Positions 33,727 through 44,640 of a stretch of 64,000 bases of DNA are shown piece by piece; within the stretch, counting starts at the first letter, position 1, and each line of letters opens with the position of its first letter. A program made the position numbers and the translations under genes. This DNA comes from Peronospora farinosa (lineage: Eukaryota; Oomycota; Peronosporomycetes; Peronosporales; Peronosporaceae), in assembly GCA_947646735.1 (NCBI GenBank), contig CANTFK010000035.1, forward strand, positions 62,001 to 126,000, read 5' to 3'. The notes under the pieces were generated by a model. It ran no database searches. It was not told the DNA's origin and saw nothing but the letters and a program-made list of their open reading frames with translations.

Positions 33727-35265
33727 ATCGCAAATACCCCGATTCTCAAGCACTTCGATCCAGATCGACCTCCAGTTATTGTTGTTTACGCAAGTAAATG
33801 GGCGGTTTCAGCAGCTTTGCTGCAGGAATTTGATGGCATATATTGGCCGGTAACATTTTCAAGTCGGACGTTGAAGCCGAATGAAATAAATTACGGGATG
33901 GTCGAGAAAGAAGTTCTGGCACTTCTCCGGATTCTGGATACATGCTATGCTATGCTAGTCTCGCGAGAGATAAAGGTTTTTACACGTTATTCAACGCTGG
34001 CCTGGCTAGTACAATCCTCCGGTCTTAATGGACGACTAGAAAGGTGGGCTGCATTGTTATCGACTTGGACGTTGGAGATTAAGAAATGCGAGAAAGGAGA
34101 GGACGAAATACTTGGAGCTTTGGCGGCAAGTATAACGCCCCGTGAGGAAGTCGATGAGGTACTAATTGCGATCGCTCCCCGGAAACAGCCAATAAGGACT
34201 ATAAGTATGCCTCCTCCTACGGTAGGAAAGACGGAAAGTCTTTTGGTCGTCAGTTTCGATGGATCGGCACGAGTAAAACGTAAAGGTGGAGCTTATAGTG
34301 CTATTGTGTGGCGATTACCAGAGTGGACAATTTTGGAGGCAGTTTCCAAATATTCAACGGATCTAACAGTGAATGAAGCAGAATACAACGGCATGTTGCT
34401 GGGTTTTGAATTACTCACACACCAGGACAGAAGACGAGTTATAATTTGTGGAGACTCGAATTTGGTGATACGGCAAATGCGTGGTGAAATTGATTGTAAG
34501 GCACCAGGTCTGCAATTATTGAGACATAAAGCGTTGGAGAAATTGCGGTCGTGGCCTGCTCATGAGATTCTACATATGAAACGCGATTGGAATCAGAGTG
34601 CAGATCGATTAGCTAGTATCGCATTGCAACGAGAAGAGGGGGCGAGTATGATTACGGATGAGGATCGTCGAGATTTAATTACGCTTAATCGGTTGGATGA
34701 ATTGCTAAAGCCTCAAGAGACCAAGTCAGTGGTTAAAGTAGCGGCGATCGCTCGATCACCACGCAGAAAACGTCGACAACCACAAATTTTGCAGGAAGAA
34801 ATGGTGCAGCAGATGAGGAGTGATCGCATACAGCGTGCCCAAGACGAAGAACGCTGGATTGCTAATCTGAAGGCATATTTGGTCGGAGACATTTCGACAT
34901 TGACGGTCGAGGAAGCGAAATCATGTGCCAAGATGGCTAACGATTATGAAGTGGATGAAGATAATCTGTTATATTTTTGCCCGGGAGCCACAACGAAATC
35001 CGAAGATCGGGACGAAATCGCTCGTCTGGTGATGCCCGAAAATCTGCAGCAAGATTTCCTGCATCATTATCATTCTAGTTTGGAAGGGGGTCACCAGGGA
35101 ATTGGGAGAACCTACCAGCGGATTAGAGCGCATTTTCACTGGAGGGGTTTGTATCGAAGTGTTCAACGCTATGTGAATCAATACACAGATTGTGAAACTG
35201 GAAAGGGACGTCCCGTGATTGATGGAGAATCACCGGGGAATCTACAGTCTACCTATCCTTTCTAA
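33727..35265 (+). pseudogene. pol: pol: degraded Gypsy RNase H, second RNase H and integrase zinc domain
   Basis: In frame after the TAG at 33724. The first RNase H is recognised by TFSSRTLKPNEINYGMVEKEVLALL, but its first catalytic Asp site reads VVYASKWAVS (Tyr for Asp), so it is likely a connection domain. A second RNase H HI domain follows (about 34245-34640) with DGSA, NEAEY, CGDSNLV and QSADRLA, so the four acidic residues D-E-D-D are present. It should remove RNA from the hybrid. Then comes the integrase N-terminal zinc domain: HHYHSSLEGGH gives the histidines, but the expected first Cys is Tyr (QYTDCE). The frame ends at TAA 35263, and the same frame continues. Confidence 0.82.
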
Positions 35266-36431
35266 ATTATCGCCATGGATCACATACCATCTCTGCCTAA
35301 ATCGTTCAAAGGAAATACCGAATTACTTATCTGGGTGGATTTATTTTCTGGCGTGATCGCCAAAGCAAGTTCGTCGCGAACAGCCCAAACTATCGCTGAA
35401 AATTATGAAGAGTGTGTCTTTCGACGATTCGTGCTAGTGAAGCAATACGTCATGACCGAGAGCCCGGGTTTATGTCGGATTTTTTCGCGCGTTTAGCCGA
35501 ATTATTGGACAAAAGCAAAGGGCAACGATGGGATATCGACCTCAAGCAAATGGAACTGCTGAGCGTATGGTGCAAACTCTGACTCGTGCATTAAAGATGT
35601 ATGTCTCTGATGTGAATCAACAAGACTGGGATGAGTATGCCGAACGCCTAACTTTCGCGATCAATACCGCCCAAGATCGGGTGCGTGGCGAAACGCCATT
35701 TTTCTTGATTCATGGTTGGGACCCGGGATCTACGTTGGAAGCTACATTACCATTAGGGAGTACGAGGCGTCGATTTACGTAGGTGGCGATATCATGTGCA
35801 GCGGCATTATCAGCGGGCGAGAGAAGCAGTAAATGAGAGACCCAGGACGGCGATCCAAACACGTGCTGATCGCCACAATTAAAATCTCAAGCCTCACGAA
35901 ATTGAACCAGGGGCGCAAGTCTGGTTATATTTGGATCGGGTGAAAGAAGGGTACGCTCGAAAGCTAGCACATATGTGGCATGGACCTTTTCGAGTAAAAG
36001 AAATGTGTGGAGATCACGCTGTCCGACTGGAGACTGCTGGTACACCATATCGATTATTTCCTGTCGTACATATATCCAAGTTGAAGAGAGTAAAGACGTT
36101 CCTCGATCGTCCAAAAAATTTGCTGACGATTGAAGAAGAGTATCGATTCGATTTTGATGAAGCGCTTTTGCCGGAAGATAGTTTTGAAGGTAATCTGGAA
36201 GACGATGAATTCGAAGTGGAAAAGATTGTGGATGTACGGTCCGATAGAAAGACACGTTTTGGACGAGTACATAGACAGTTTAAAGTCTACTGGAAAGGTT
36301 ATGCTAACCCATCCTGGGTGGACGAAGCCGACTTAAATTGTGGTGCCCTATTGCGAGATTTTGAACGTGGCGAGATTAGCAGGAATCGTTTTGAAGCGAT
36401 GCAATCACATGAAGAGGGATCTGGTGGCTAA
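35266..36431 (+). pseudogene. pol: pol: integrase core and chromodomain
   Basis: Immediately after the TAA at 35263 the frame goes on with IIAMDHIPSLP (first catalytic Asp) and LLIWVDLFSG. The second Asp is in RHDREPGF (about 35446-35470), now out of frame through an indel, and the Glu is in ANGTAERMVQTL (about 35550). Further shifts occur near 35515 and 35765, with a TAA at 35880. The C-terminal part has the GPFRV/DHAVRLETAGTPYRLFPVVHISKLK module and ends with a chromodomain (about 36207-36380: EVEKIVDVR, FKVYWKGYANPSWVDEADL). Chromodomains guide integration to marked chromatin. The enzyme from this copy cannot be whole. Confidence 0.85.
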
Positions 36432-36915
36432 CGAAGATCGAATGTTGGGGATGGTATAATATGCAAGAAGGTTGATAGGATGGTGGAAAGGAAATTTGTG
36501 TGTAATGAGTATGGCGATCGAAGGTCTGGAAAACTGGATCGCGGCTAAAGAAGCCCAACAAAAGAAGACAATTGTAACGAAAAGAGAAACAAAATGGAAT
36601 TGTATTGAGCGACCAAGAAGTGTTATCGGATCACGATTGCTGTTTGGGAAAAAATTTACTGGATAAACGGGCGAGAGATGAACCAGGGTGATCCGCGATA
36701 GAGGATCGATATTGGTTCCGCCAAGGCTCCGCAGATTCCAATAACGACAGTGCAGTAATCAGGTTGGGGATGTTTTTCTGCTTGCAGTCTAAACCAGGAT
36801 ACCATACTGGTATTTCGGAAGACTGAGGGAAATGGAGAAAAAATGGATCCAACAAGATATCCAGATCGCAATGACCCATGATTATTCCCCGAAGAACGAA
36901 TCGAAGTACTGTTTT
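36432..36915. other. spacer between the convergent pol and antisense genes
   Basis: About 480 bp, purine-rich on plus, with GGATCG-type motifs. Only short frames are present. It may hold the ends of both transcripts; no signal was recognised. Confidence 0.4.
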
Positions 36916-38785
36916 TCAGCGGGGACCAGATCGTGATCGACGTTGTTTACGCTCCCGGTAAAATTTTGCCAAGTCTGGATCGCTTTCACGCTGCTCTTTT
37001 GATAGGTACAACGGATGAGTTAATTCCCAAAGCGCTTGCCGGTGTCGATTTTCAAAATCAAGATAATAGACTTTTAGCTCGTCGAACCACCCAGTCATCG
37101 GAAATGAAGCTGGGGTGACCAAAGTATCAAGAGATTTCCATGGTTCCTGGTCATAAAGTACTGCAATTTGCGCCGAAGTGACCAGCCTGGGCGTCCATAG
37201 TAAATCAGATGGCGGTATCTTGGATATAGTCAGTATGGGAAAAGGGTATCCTTTGGGCTTAGAAAGATGCTTGTACAAGAAGTCCACTTCCAACTCGGCC
37301 ACGCAGGTGGAGCTAATTCTTCGGGCTGACCATGGCGCAACCTGAGCTGAAGATCGAGGAATGCGTTTGCGATATCCAGGGATCCACTGATTGCGTGACC
37401 CCTGAGTAGCCGGTAGATTGGCGTACTCGTGTGGTAAAAGCAATATGTTGATCTTCTCACGGGATTCGCTGGTGAAGCTAACAGCACCCTCAGAATCACT
37501 GGAGGGTTCTCCAAAAAGATCCACTTTCGAAATTTTAGTCGTAGCGGATGGAGCAGGTGATGCTGAGAGTGACTCAGACGTGGAACTGGAGGTGTCGACA
37601 TTGATCGGGGAGCCAGGCGATCCAACGTGCGGGAAGACCACAGTTGTCGAGCCACGACGTCTAGAAGAAGAACGCGATCCAGATAGGGCTGCAAGAAGGG
37701 AATCTCTAAAATCAAGAAAATTCTTCGTCGTCACTTGACTCGGAGGGAAGGGGCGTAGGAATCGATTTCTTGTTTTTCCTTTTCGGAGGTGTGGGAATTT
37801 TCTTCTTCCCTTTCGTCTTCGATGGGGCGGCAGGTTTTTTACGGGGTTTTGCTTGAACTTTGGAAGCATCCGGATCACGTTTTTTAGATCCGACAGATCG
37901 GGCTGGTACAGTGGAACTAGCTGATTTAGCGGATCGTGCTGGGACATTTCTCTGGATCGATGGAATTTTGCCTTGGATGGAGGCAGGCGGGCCCGAAGAA
38001 GAAGAGCCTACGGCTCGAGGACGTTTGGTTAGAAGTTCGACCGCTGATGGGGACGAGGACCGTTTGCTTTTCCGGGACGCCGAGCTATCTGGTGCAGGAG
38101 GATCAGCTTGGATGATTGGGAGTGATCCAGAAGCTAGCTGGGCTAAATGGGATCGAAGTGCATCCCGATCGTGGACGGCCTGATCGCGTTCCATTTCCCG
38201 ATCCAAGATTTTTCGCCGTAGCTGATCCAAAGAGACATCTTTACGAAAATTCTCATTCAAAAGGTCATCATGGGTGGCTTGGAGTGTATCAAGACGATCC
38301 TGGAAAGAAGCTATCTGGATCTGAAATTGATCCTTCAAGACTTGCTCAGTGACGGCCATTTCTCGTCGGTGTCTCTCCTGAGCATGCTGTTTCGCCGTGT
38401 TTGCTTTGAGTAAAGCGGTTTTTAAATTCGCAATCTCTTGAGATTGATCCTCTCGCAGGCCCAGTTCATCTTCAAATTCTTGGGTTTTCTGAATCGCAGT
38501 GTCGTAACGTTCCTGAAGCCGCTTGTAGCGATCCAAGATGAATTTGGACAGAGGAGGTGCTAATTCCCGGAAAGATTGCAATTCACGTTCCAGCAGAGTA
38601 GAGCGCACTTCTTGCTCCTGTAGAGCATCTTCCAAGGAACGATAACTGTCCACGACGGCAGTTTGGGCGTCCAAACGATTGTATAATGCCGCGATTGACG
38701 ACTCCAAGGTATGACGATCCACCACGGGCGGGAATTCTACGCGAGTAGAAGGAAGCAAAATCCGCGATCCGAAAGAATGTTTCAT
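36916..38785 (-). pseudogene. antisense coiled-coil gene of the Gypsy element (one homopolymer shift)
   Basis: Two minus-strand frames, 38785 (ATG; a GTG at 38941 also possible) to 37712 and an overlapping one ending at 36916, read as one protein of about 622 aa if a run of four T (complement of 37717-37720) were three. The N-terminal half (about residues 15-210) is coiled coil (LEDALQEQEVRSTLLEREL, LKTALLKANTAKQHAQER). A lysine/proline/serine-rich tail with several nuclear-signal-like clusters (KKRDPD, RKKPAAP, KRKNKK) follows, then DDEEF. The C-terminal part contains a compact conserved-looking domain (PWKSLDTLVTPASFP, GWFDELKVYYLDFENRHR) and a basic end. It lies between pol and the 3' LTR, transcribed towards pol. 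Plant Tat-type elements also carry antisense genes. Function unknown. Confidence 0.7.
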
Positions 38786-38972
38786 AGGCGGATCGGAAGT
38801 CAGACGAGACTTTCCAGGTCTCGAGAAAGCTGAAGAGCTTGCAGATACGACGGAATCGGAACCATCCCGGCTAACAGGGTAAGCGGCCGCAGACGAGAAG
38901 ACATGAGGATGGCTGGGGCAATTAATGTGGATGCGATGCACAGTCTGGCCAACACTGTATGTCGGCTAACAG

Positions 38973-38985
38973 TGCAGGGGGCGAT
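38973..38985 (+). other. polypurine tract candidate
   Basis: TGCAGGGGGCGAT directly precedes the 3' LTR start at 38986. The AGGGGG core is the usual primer for plus-strand synthesis. It is short and interrupted, so only moderately supported. Confidence 0.45.
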
Positions 38986-40592
38986 TGTGGAAGAGCGGCT
39001 AAACAAATTTCGTGAAGTGGAGATCGCGATCCAAGTTATGTGGACCACACACCCAGGATCGGTCGCGATCCAAGGCTGAGCGCGATCCGACTCAGAACCG
39101 CGATCCAAGACTGAGCGCGATCCGACTAAGAACCGCGATCCGACTCAGAACCGCGATCCGAGGCTGAACGCGATCCAAGACTGAGCGCGATCCAAGGTAA
39201 ACCGCGACCCGACTCAGAACCGCGATCCGAGGCTGAACGCGATCCAAGACTGAACGCGATCCAAGACTGAGCGCGATCCAAGGTAAACCGCGATCCGACT
39301 CAGAACCGCGATCCGAATCAGAACCACGATCCGACTCAGAATCACGATCCGAATCAGAACCGTGATCCGACTCAGAACCGCGATCCGAGGCTGAACGCGA
39401 TCCAAGACGGAGCGCGATCCAAGGTTAACCGCGATCCGACTCAGAGCCGCGATCCAAGGTAAACCGCGATCCGACTCAGAACCGCGATCCGAGGCTGAAC
39501 GCGATCCAAGACGGAGCGCGATCCAAAGTAACCGCGATCCAAGGCTGTACGCGATCAAAGGTAAACCGCGATCCAAGGTAGACCGCGATCCGACTCAGAA
39601 TCGCGATCCAAGGCTGAGCGCGATCCGACTCAGAACCGCGATCCGAATCAGGACCGCGATCCAAGGCTAACGCGATCCAAGGTAGACCGCGATCCAAAGT
39701 AGACCGTGATCCGACTCAGAAGCGCGATCCGACTCAGAACGGCGATCCAAGGTATATCGCGATCCGACTCAAAACCGCGATACAACGTAGGTCCACGATC
39801 CGACCTAGATCGCGATCCAACTCACAAGGATTACGCATTATGGATCGACCGCGATCCTGAGCTGATACGCGATCTGATTCGGATCGCGATCCAAGGATAA
39901 GGCAAGATCGCCGATGGATCGGGATGGCAAAGGCATTTGGGGTGAACCACATATCGAGATCTGATTTTTCCTGAAAGGGTGACACGTGGTGATAGATCCT
40001 GGACTACAGATAGGCAGAATTGTAGGTTTCGAGTTTTGATTGGTTAACACTAAACAGAGTTCAATTTTACTTCTAATACACGTGTCGACTTCTCTTCCGG
40101 GCTGGATTCTTTGGCCACCCGACGTCTCGAGGAAGCCTACACACTACGCAAGTCATATCCCTGGATTGTTTGGCCAGGGATTGCAAGAACTCTCAACACA
40201 ACTCAACTGCGATCGGACGCAGATAAAACACGTAGGGCAAGGCGAAGCAAGTGCAGGACGGATCAAGTGGTCAGAAGGTTCAGCTCAAGTGGTCAGAAGA
40301 TTCAAGCTTCGTTCAATTGGATAACCGTGATCGATTGAGAAGATCACACCAAGTACTCGGTTTATCTTGTGAAGATTTCCACAAGATAACCAAACCTCCT
40401 ATCCCTAACCCAATTAGGATCAACATCGACTCAAGCCCACCGAGAAGAGAGCAACCCGCCCTACCGACGGGTACACAAGGTGAGGAAGGCTTTATACACG
40501 GAATCGGGGTACCCCCTCCGTTAGTCGGTCGTCCGGGCGCCAGTGGAGAGTTGGAATCGCATCAGCAATTTTGCGAATCCCACTCCACCACA
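38986..40592 (+). repeat. 3' LTR, 1,607 bp
   Basis: It begins TGTGGAAGAGCGG and ends CTCCACCACA, then the target duplication TACC. Positions 39706-40592 align without gaps to 27660-28546 with only a few substitutions. The CGCGATCC array (39053-39915) is shorter than in the 5' LTR. Confidence 0.92.
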
Positions 40593-40596
40593 TACC

Positions 40597-42275
40597 CAAG
40601 TGGCAGGTCTAAGGTACTTCGTACCCATGTAGTCCTTCTCGTTAAGTATTCAATACTTAACAAACTTTATAACCTTTAGCTCTTTACATCCCTCTCTTTA
40701 TGACAATTTTTGAATTTTTTTTAAAGCATAAAAAGGAGACGATGTCGCCGAAACGTAAAAGGCTGATGGGTCGACTGCAAAGGCGCCCATGCAGACCACC
40801 AAAAAGCGCACGCGCCGCGATAACTCACAGCCGTCTCTAAGCGTATCTGTGACAACGCCGACATCTAATGTAAGCTTGTCAGAAGAAACACTGGTTTATT
40901 CCACCATTGTGCGGATGAAGATATGTCTCTCATTGTTGACTACAATGAGAGCACGCCATTGCCATCACCTCAAAGTGATGATGAGCACAGTACGTTTATA
41001 GTACATATGTCCCCCTCACTAGAGGCACCCAATCTTGAGGAAGCTTCCATGCTTCCTGACAGTGGGGGTCATGCCTCGTCGTCTGCGCCAACGAGAACAA
41101 CGACCAATACTGAGCGCGCTGCTTCAAAAGAAACAGCCGTGACACAACAGCAGTTCGGCGATTCGAAATCGACCGCCTCTGTCAACCCTACGTGTGACGT
41201 CTTGACAATCCATTATGGAGAGTCAGACTCAGGCGAGAGTGAGCTAAATACTCCTTCGACTTCACATTCGGTCTCGCTAGCACGCTGTTGCGAGGACGGC
41301 TACGGAACTGGTGAATTGCCACAAATGTCATCACCATCCGAAGGGTTACACTCGAGTGGTATTAATGAGACGCTCCTAGAGTGTACCACTATTGACGCTA
41401 ATAAACTCTATAGCGTCTTTCCATCATGAAAATACAGGAAAAGTACTAAGTCGTGCTTTTTCTATTTCCGTCGTGTTGCGTTCTAACAAAACAACCGACG
41501 AATGCGACGCAGAGTTCCTGCGCCGTGTAACACCGCAATAGATGCAGTGAAACAGCGGTCGCAGCGAGTCAGCTTCGCTATGACGCATGCGAGGGAGATA
41601 TTGGGTGATAACATACCCATAAATCCTTCTTGTCACGCTGCTCCAGCTAGTCCATCAGGGCGTAGCAGAGCGAGTGCATCTGGTGCTTCTGCTTGTAAGC
41701 AGTCATCTTTACGGGCACGTCGACGCGCAACGCGTCAATCAGTTCCCAAGAGTCGAAGCTCTTCGGGTATCCTTTCCATTGGACAAGGATCTGAAGCTTT
41801 TTCTTCACATGGAGGTGGGCCAACAACTTTTCAACAAGCACGCTTCCTTTTCAACAAGGAAGCGTGCGTTCCCACCCGCATCCACCAACACTGATGACGC
41901 CCGATAGGAGCGGCGATTACGGCCAACCACTCGTGGCGGCCTATCCTGTTGGCGTTCAGTCGCAGACGGAGATCGATGCGCTGAAAAGAGAGATGTCCAA
42001 TCTTTCGAATCAAGTCTCGCGACTGACTTTGGATCTACGCACTGTGAGTATAAGGGATCGTCAGGGGTATGAACGACTGAAGACCCGTTTGGACATGCAT
42101 GAGCAACTGGTGATGTGAGACCCGCGTCAAACGCGGAGGCCTCCTCAATCACCGAGTCCTCTGGCGTCTCCCTCGTACAAGAAAAGTCGTTCACCTTCTC
42201 CGTCGCCTGATCGGCAACGACGCTCGACTCGCAGTCGACGCCACCATCGGTCTCGTAAGACTGATGCGGACATGT
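40597..42275 (+). pseudogene. gag-like remnants of the older element interrupted by the 13.85-kb insertion
   Basis: 40597-40741 continues the LTR/leader from 26742. A frame from 40789 (MQTTKKRTRRDN) shifts near 40910 into one with SLIVDYNESTPLPSPQSDDE running to 41429, acidic and Ser/Thr-rich. 41502-41894 is Arg/Ser-rich. From 41893, MTPDRSGDYGQPLVAAYPVG leads to a coiled-coil (IDALKREMSNLSNQVSRL). After a TGA at 42116 the same frame ends in an SR-rich tail to about 42275. The style is that of Gypsy Gag N-termini. The last part overlaps minus-strand integrase sequence, so one of the two readings there may be accidental. Confidence 0.4.
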
Positions 42276-43080
42276 GATTTCTTGTGGATCCACATACCGT
42301 TTCAGAAGACCCACGTAGGATACGGGGTGCATCTTCATATACGGTGGGAGATTGAGCCCATAGGTTAGGTCTTTAACCTCCTCGAACACCGTAATTGGCC
42401 CAATGAATCGGGGCAATACCTTAGTAGTACCGCCAGGCAGTACAGAAATTGCATGTTTAGGTAGGGTAGCAGTACTTAATAGCACTTTGTTCCCAACACA
42501 AAAGTGTTCATTGTTCTTGCGATCATGTTAGTCCGCATATTGTTTTTGATTGTCATGTGCGATTTCCATTGCGTCACGGACTTTACGCGTGATGCTAATC
42601 GCTCATCCACGAAGCGCTGAGCTTCGCTCGCGCTTTTAGCATCTAGCTCGCCTATGACACCCCAAGAGGTCGGTCATGGGTCGACGCTGTTGATAACACT
42701 ATATTGTCATCGTCAAGAAGCACAGGCATTTCTTGCCGTGCCTCCTCTGTGACAACTATAGGTGCCGTGACCACTGCTAAATTAGCAGTGTCACTAGGGT
42801 AAGTTTGACCCTCTTTGGCATTCGCACCGATCAAAATATGGGACCTCCTCCACTAAGGCTCGGACTGCGCACAAACGAGACTGGCGTTCGAGGCTGACTC
42901 AGTCCGTTAATGTAAAACGGTGTTTCGCCCGTACTAACATGCAAACTGTTATTAATAACGAACTCCACGAATGACAATTGCTTGCTCCATTCTTAGGGAG
43001 TCTCTACTGTACGCAACACATCCGCCACAACTCAATTGGCTCGTTCCGTCTAGCCATCGGTCTGAAAATGATGTGTAACG
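41647..43080 (-). pseudogene. Gypsy integrase C-terminus and chromodomain (minus-strand element)
   Basis: Downstream part of the pol on the minus strand. 43000-42880 reads LSFVEFVINNSLHVSTGETPF, the helix and loop after the catalytic Glu; HHFQTDG...TERAN stands just before, at about 43075-43045. From about 42585 come AHDNQKQYAD, a TAA, and VLPGGTTKVLPRFIGPITVFE, the C-terminal DNA-binding module, followed by PYMKMHPVSYVGLLKRY. The chromodomain (LQILVQWKGYPKSFDSWEL) is at 41647-41841. A 20-bp tandem duplication at about 41827-41866 (TTTTCAACAAG units) shifts the frame between the two. The gene is dead. Confidence 0.8.
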
Positions 43081-43430
43081 GGGCTAGAATGTACCGTCAC
43101 TAGCTCACACGCGCGCTTGAGAAAGACTCAAGTCCAAGTAATAGGTATTAAACAAGACTATATCTGATTTTTGTTTTGTTTTAATTCGTACTTATTACCA
43201 AGATTTTCAAGTCGTAATAGATACGACCGTGTTCCGCCTTCGGGAACCACACATTTTTCAGGTTAAATTTATCATTTACTCATATTGGAACTTTAGGCTC
43301 AATAATAAAAAATGGTAAATTGCCACGCTGTGACCGCAATTCGGGCACAGCACCTGCCTACAAATGTTATTGTTTATTTCTTTTAATACTATATATGCAA
43401 TGTGGCCCATTACATTATTGGGCGCTGACA
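43081..43430. other. about 350-bp AT-rich insertion within the integrase core
   Basis: Minus-strand integrase sequence stops after LLGSKLHMSAP (about 43432) and resumes with HHFQTDG at about 43075. The intervening AT-rich DNA has a small palindrome CTTGAGAAAGACTCAAG near 43113. I could not identify terminal repeats or a target duplication, so the type of insertion is unknown. Confidence 0.45.
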
Positions 43431-44187
43431 TGTGGAGCTTGCTTCCCAGCAGCTCAAACACATGTCTTTAAAAACCCGACGTAAAACGCGGATCCCGGTC
43501 CGATACTATGGACTTGGGAATATCGTGTTGTCGATGCACGTTGTCCAGGAATAAGAGTGCAGCTTCTTTATCTGATATCTTGGTGCTACATGGTGCCAAA
43601 TGCACCATCTTGCTCAGTCTGTAAACGAAGATGACGAGCCCCGTCCTGCCTTTATGGTCAGGCGGAAAGCAAAACATGAAGTCCAAACTTACCGACTTTC
43701 AACAGTCCGTTGAAATCGGCAGTGGCTTCAATGACGCACTGCTAGAAGGTGCAGGCTTGATGCGCTGACACTCTTTGCAAGAGAGAATATAGTTGGTGAC
43801 CCATATGTATGGGTGGGGCCACCAAAATTCCTCTGACACTCGTAAGAATGTCTTTTTACGGCCCAGATGCCCACGAGATGGCGCATCATGGCACTCGTGA
43901 AGTATCATCAGCTTGAGATCTGTGTCATGAGGGACACAGATTCTCAAGGGATCACAGGGTGACAGTTGATGCCATAACAAGCCATCACTGTAACTAAAGC
44001 GATTAAGCTTCGCTTTCAGGTGCGACGGAAGGGTAACCTTTCGTCCACCAAAATGATCCAACAGCAGGCGACAATGTTCGTCCTGACTGTAAGATTTCTT
44101 TATATCGGAGGCCAATGAGCTTTGAACGTGGTAGGCATTTCTGGCTACCAATGTTGACGACTCAACTTGTGCTTTCGTACGAGACAC
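43431..44187 (-). pseudogene. Gypsy integrase zinc domain and core (minus-strand element)
   Basis: 44187-43699 carries the zinc-binding domain: HECHDAPSRGHLGRKKTF supplies the histidines and CKECQRIK the cysteines. 43686-43468 carries the core start MDFMFCFPPDHKGRTG (first Asp) and SDRDPRFTSGF (second Asp). A stop separates the two frames near 43698 and another ends the core at 43468, where the reading continues in the next frame as LLGSKL. Diverged but clearly Ty3/Gypsy. Confidence 0.85.
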
Positions 44188-44193
44188 ACTTTT

Positions 44194-44604
44194 TTAGTGT
44201 CTTGCCTCGATTGACTTCACCGGCATATTTTCAACTTTGAAAATAAATTCATAGAAGAATGTTAGCCATCTTGCCATTCTCGGCGAGAGGTGCGGTGAAT
44301 TTATAGCGGTCCGCAGTGATGCGTGATCCGTATAAATCACAAAAGGTTCGGTGCCCAAGAGGTGCACCCTAAACTTCACAAGGGCATACTTAATTGAAAG
44401 TAGCTCCTTGTCATGCACAGGGTAATTCAGCTCGTCAGCTTTTAAAAGACGAGACTGATAAGAAATGACACGGTCAACGCCGTTGTCATCCTTCTGCATG
44501 AGCGTGCTGCCGATTGCAAAATTTCTTGCATCGCAGACGACGCTAAAGGGCTTATCCGCGTCTGGCAATGCCAAGACCGGTGCCTCTACAAGAGATTGCT
44601 TCAC
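44194..44604 (-). pseudogene. Gypsy RNase H domain (minus-strand element)
   Basis: The frame reads FSVVCDARNFAIGSTLMQ (first Asp), ISYQSRLLKADELNYPVHDKELLSI (Glu), and FVIYTDHASLR (Asp), then ARWLTFFYEF. This is an intact-looking single Ty3-type RNase H, in contrast to the double domain of the 13.85-kb element. Stops bound it on both sides. Confidence 0.85.
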
Positions 44605-44640
44605 TGATGTGAACGCATCTACTTGCTCCTTTGACCAAGT

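Larger units (their letters stand above)
26743..40592 (+). mobile_element. full-length Ty3/Gypsy LTR retrotransposon with chromodomain, dual RNase H and antisense gene
   Basis: The element is 13,850 bp. Both LTRs run TGTGGAAGA...CCACTCCACCACA and are flanked by the 4-bp TACC (26739-26742 and 40593-40596). Internal order on plus: primer site, Gag with CCHC knuckles, protease, linker, RT, degraded Gypsy RNase H, a second RNase H, integrase, chromodomain. On minus, before the 3' LTR, there is a large coiled-coil gene. RT-before-integrase order fixes the Ty3/Gypsy type. An extra archaeal/plant-type RNase H in oomycete Gypsy elements has been described (Ustyantsev and colleagues, from memory). The unique 3' part of the two LTRs (about 890 bp) differs at only a few bases, so insertion is recent. 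Yet pro-pol carries several stops and frameshifts, so this copy would need help to move. Confidence 0.93.

Noticed and set aside
40111..40338. Plus-strand frames in the unique part of both LTRs (28065-28759 and 40111-40679)
   Set aside because: Identical only because the LTRs are identical. No codon-like pattern; the downstream part in the left copy overlaps the real Gag start in another frame.
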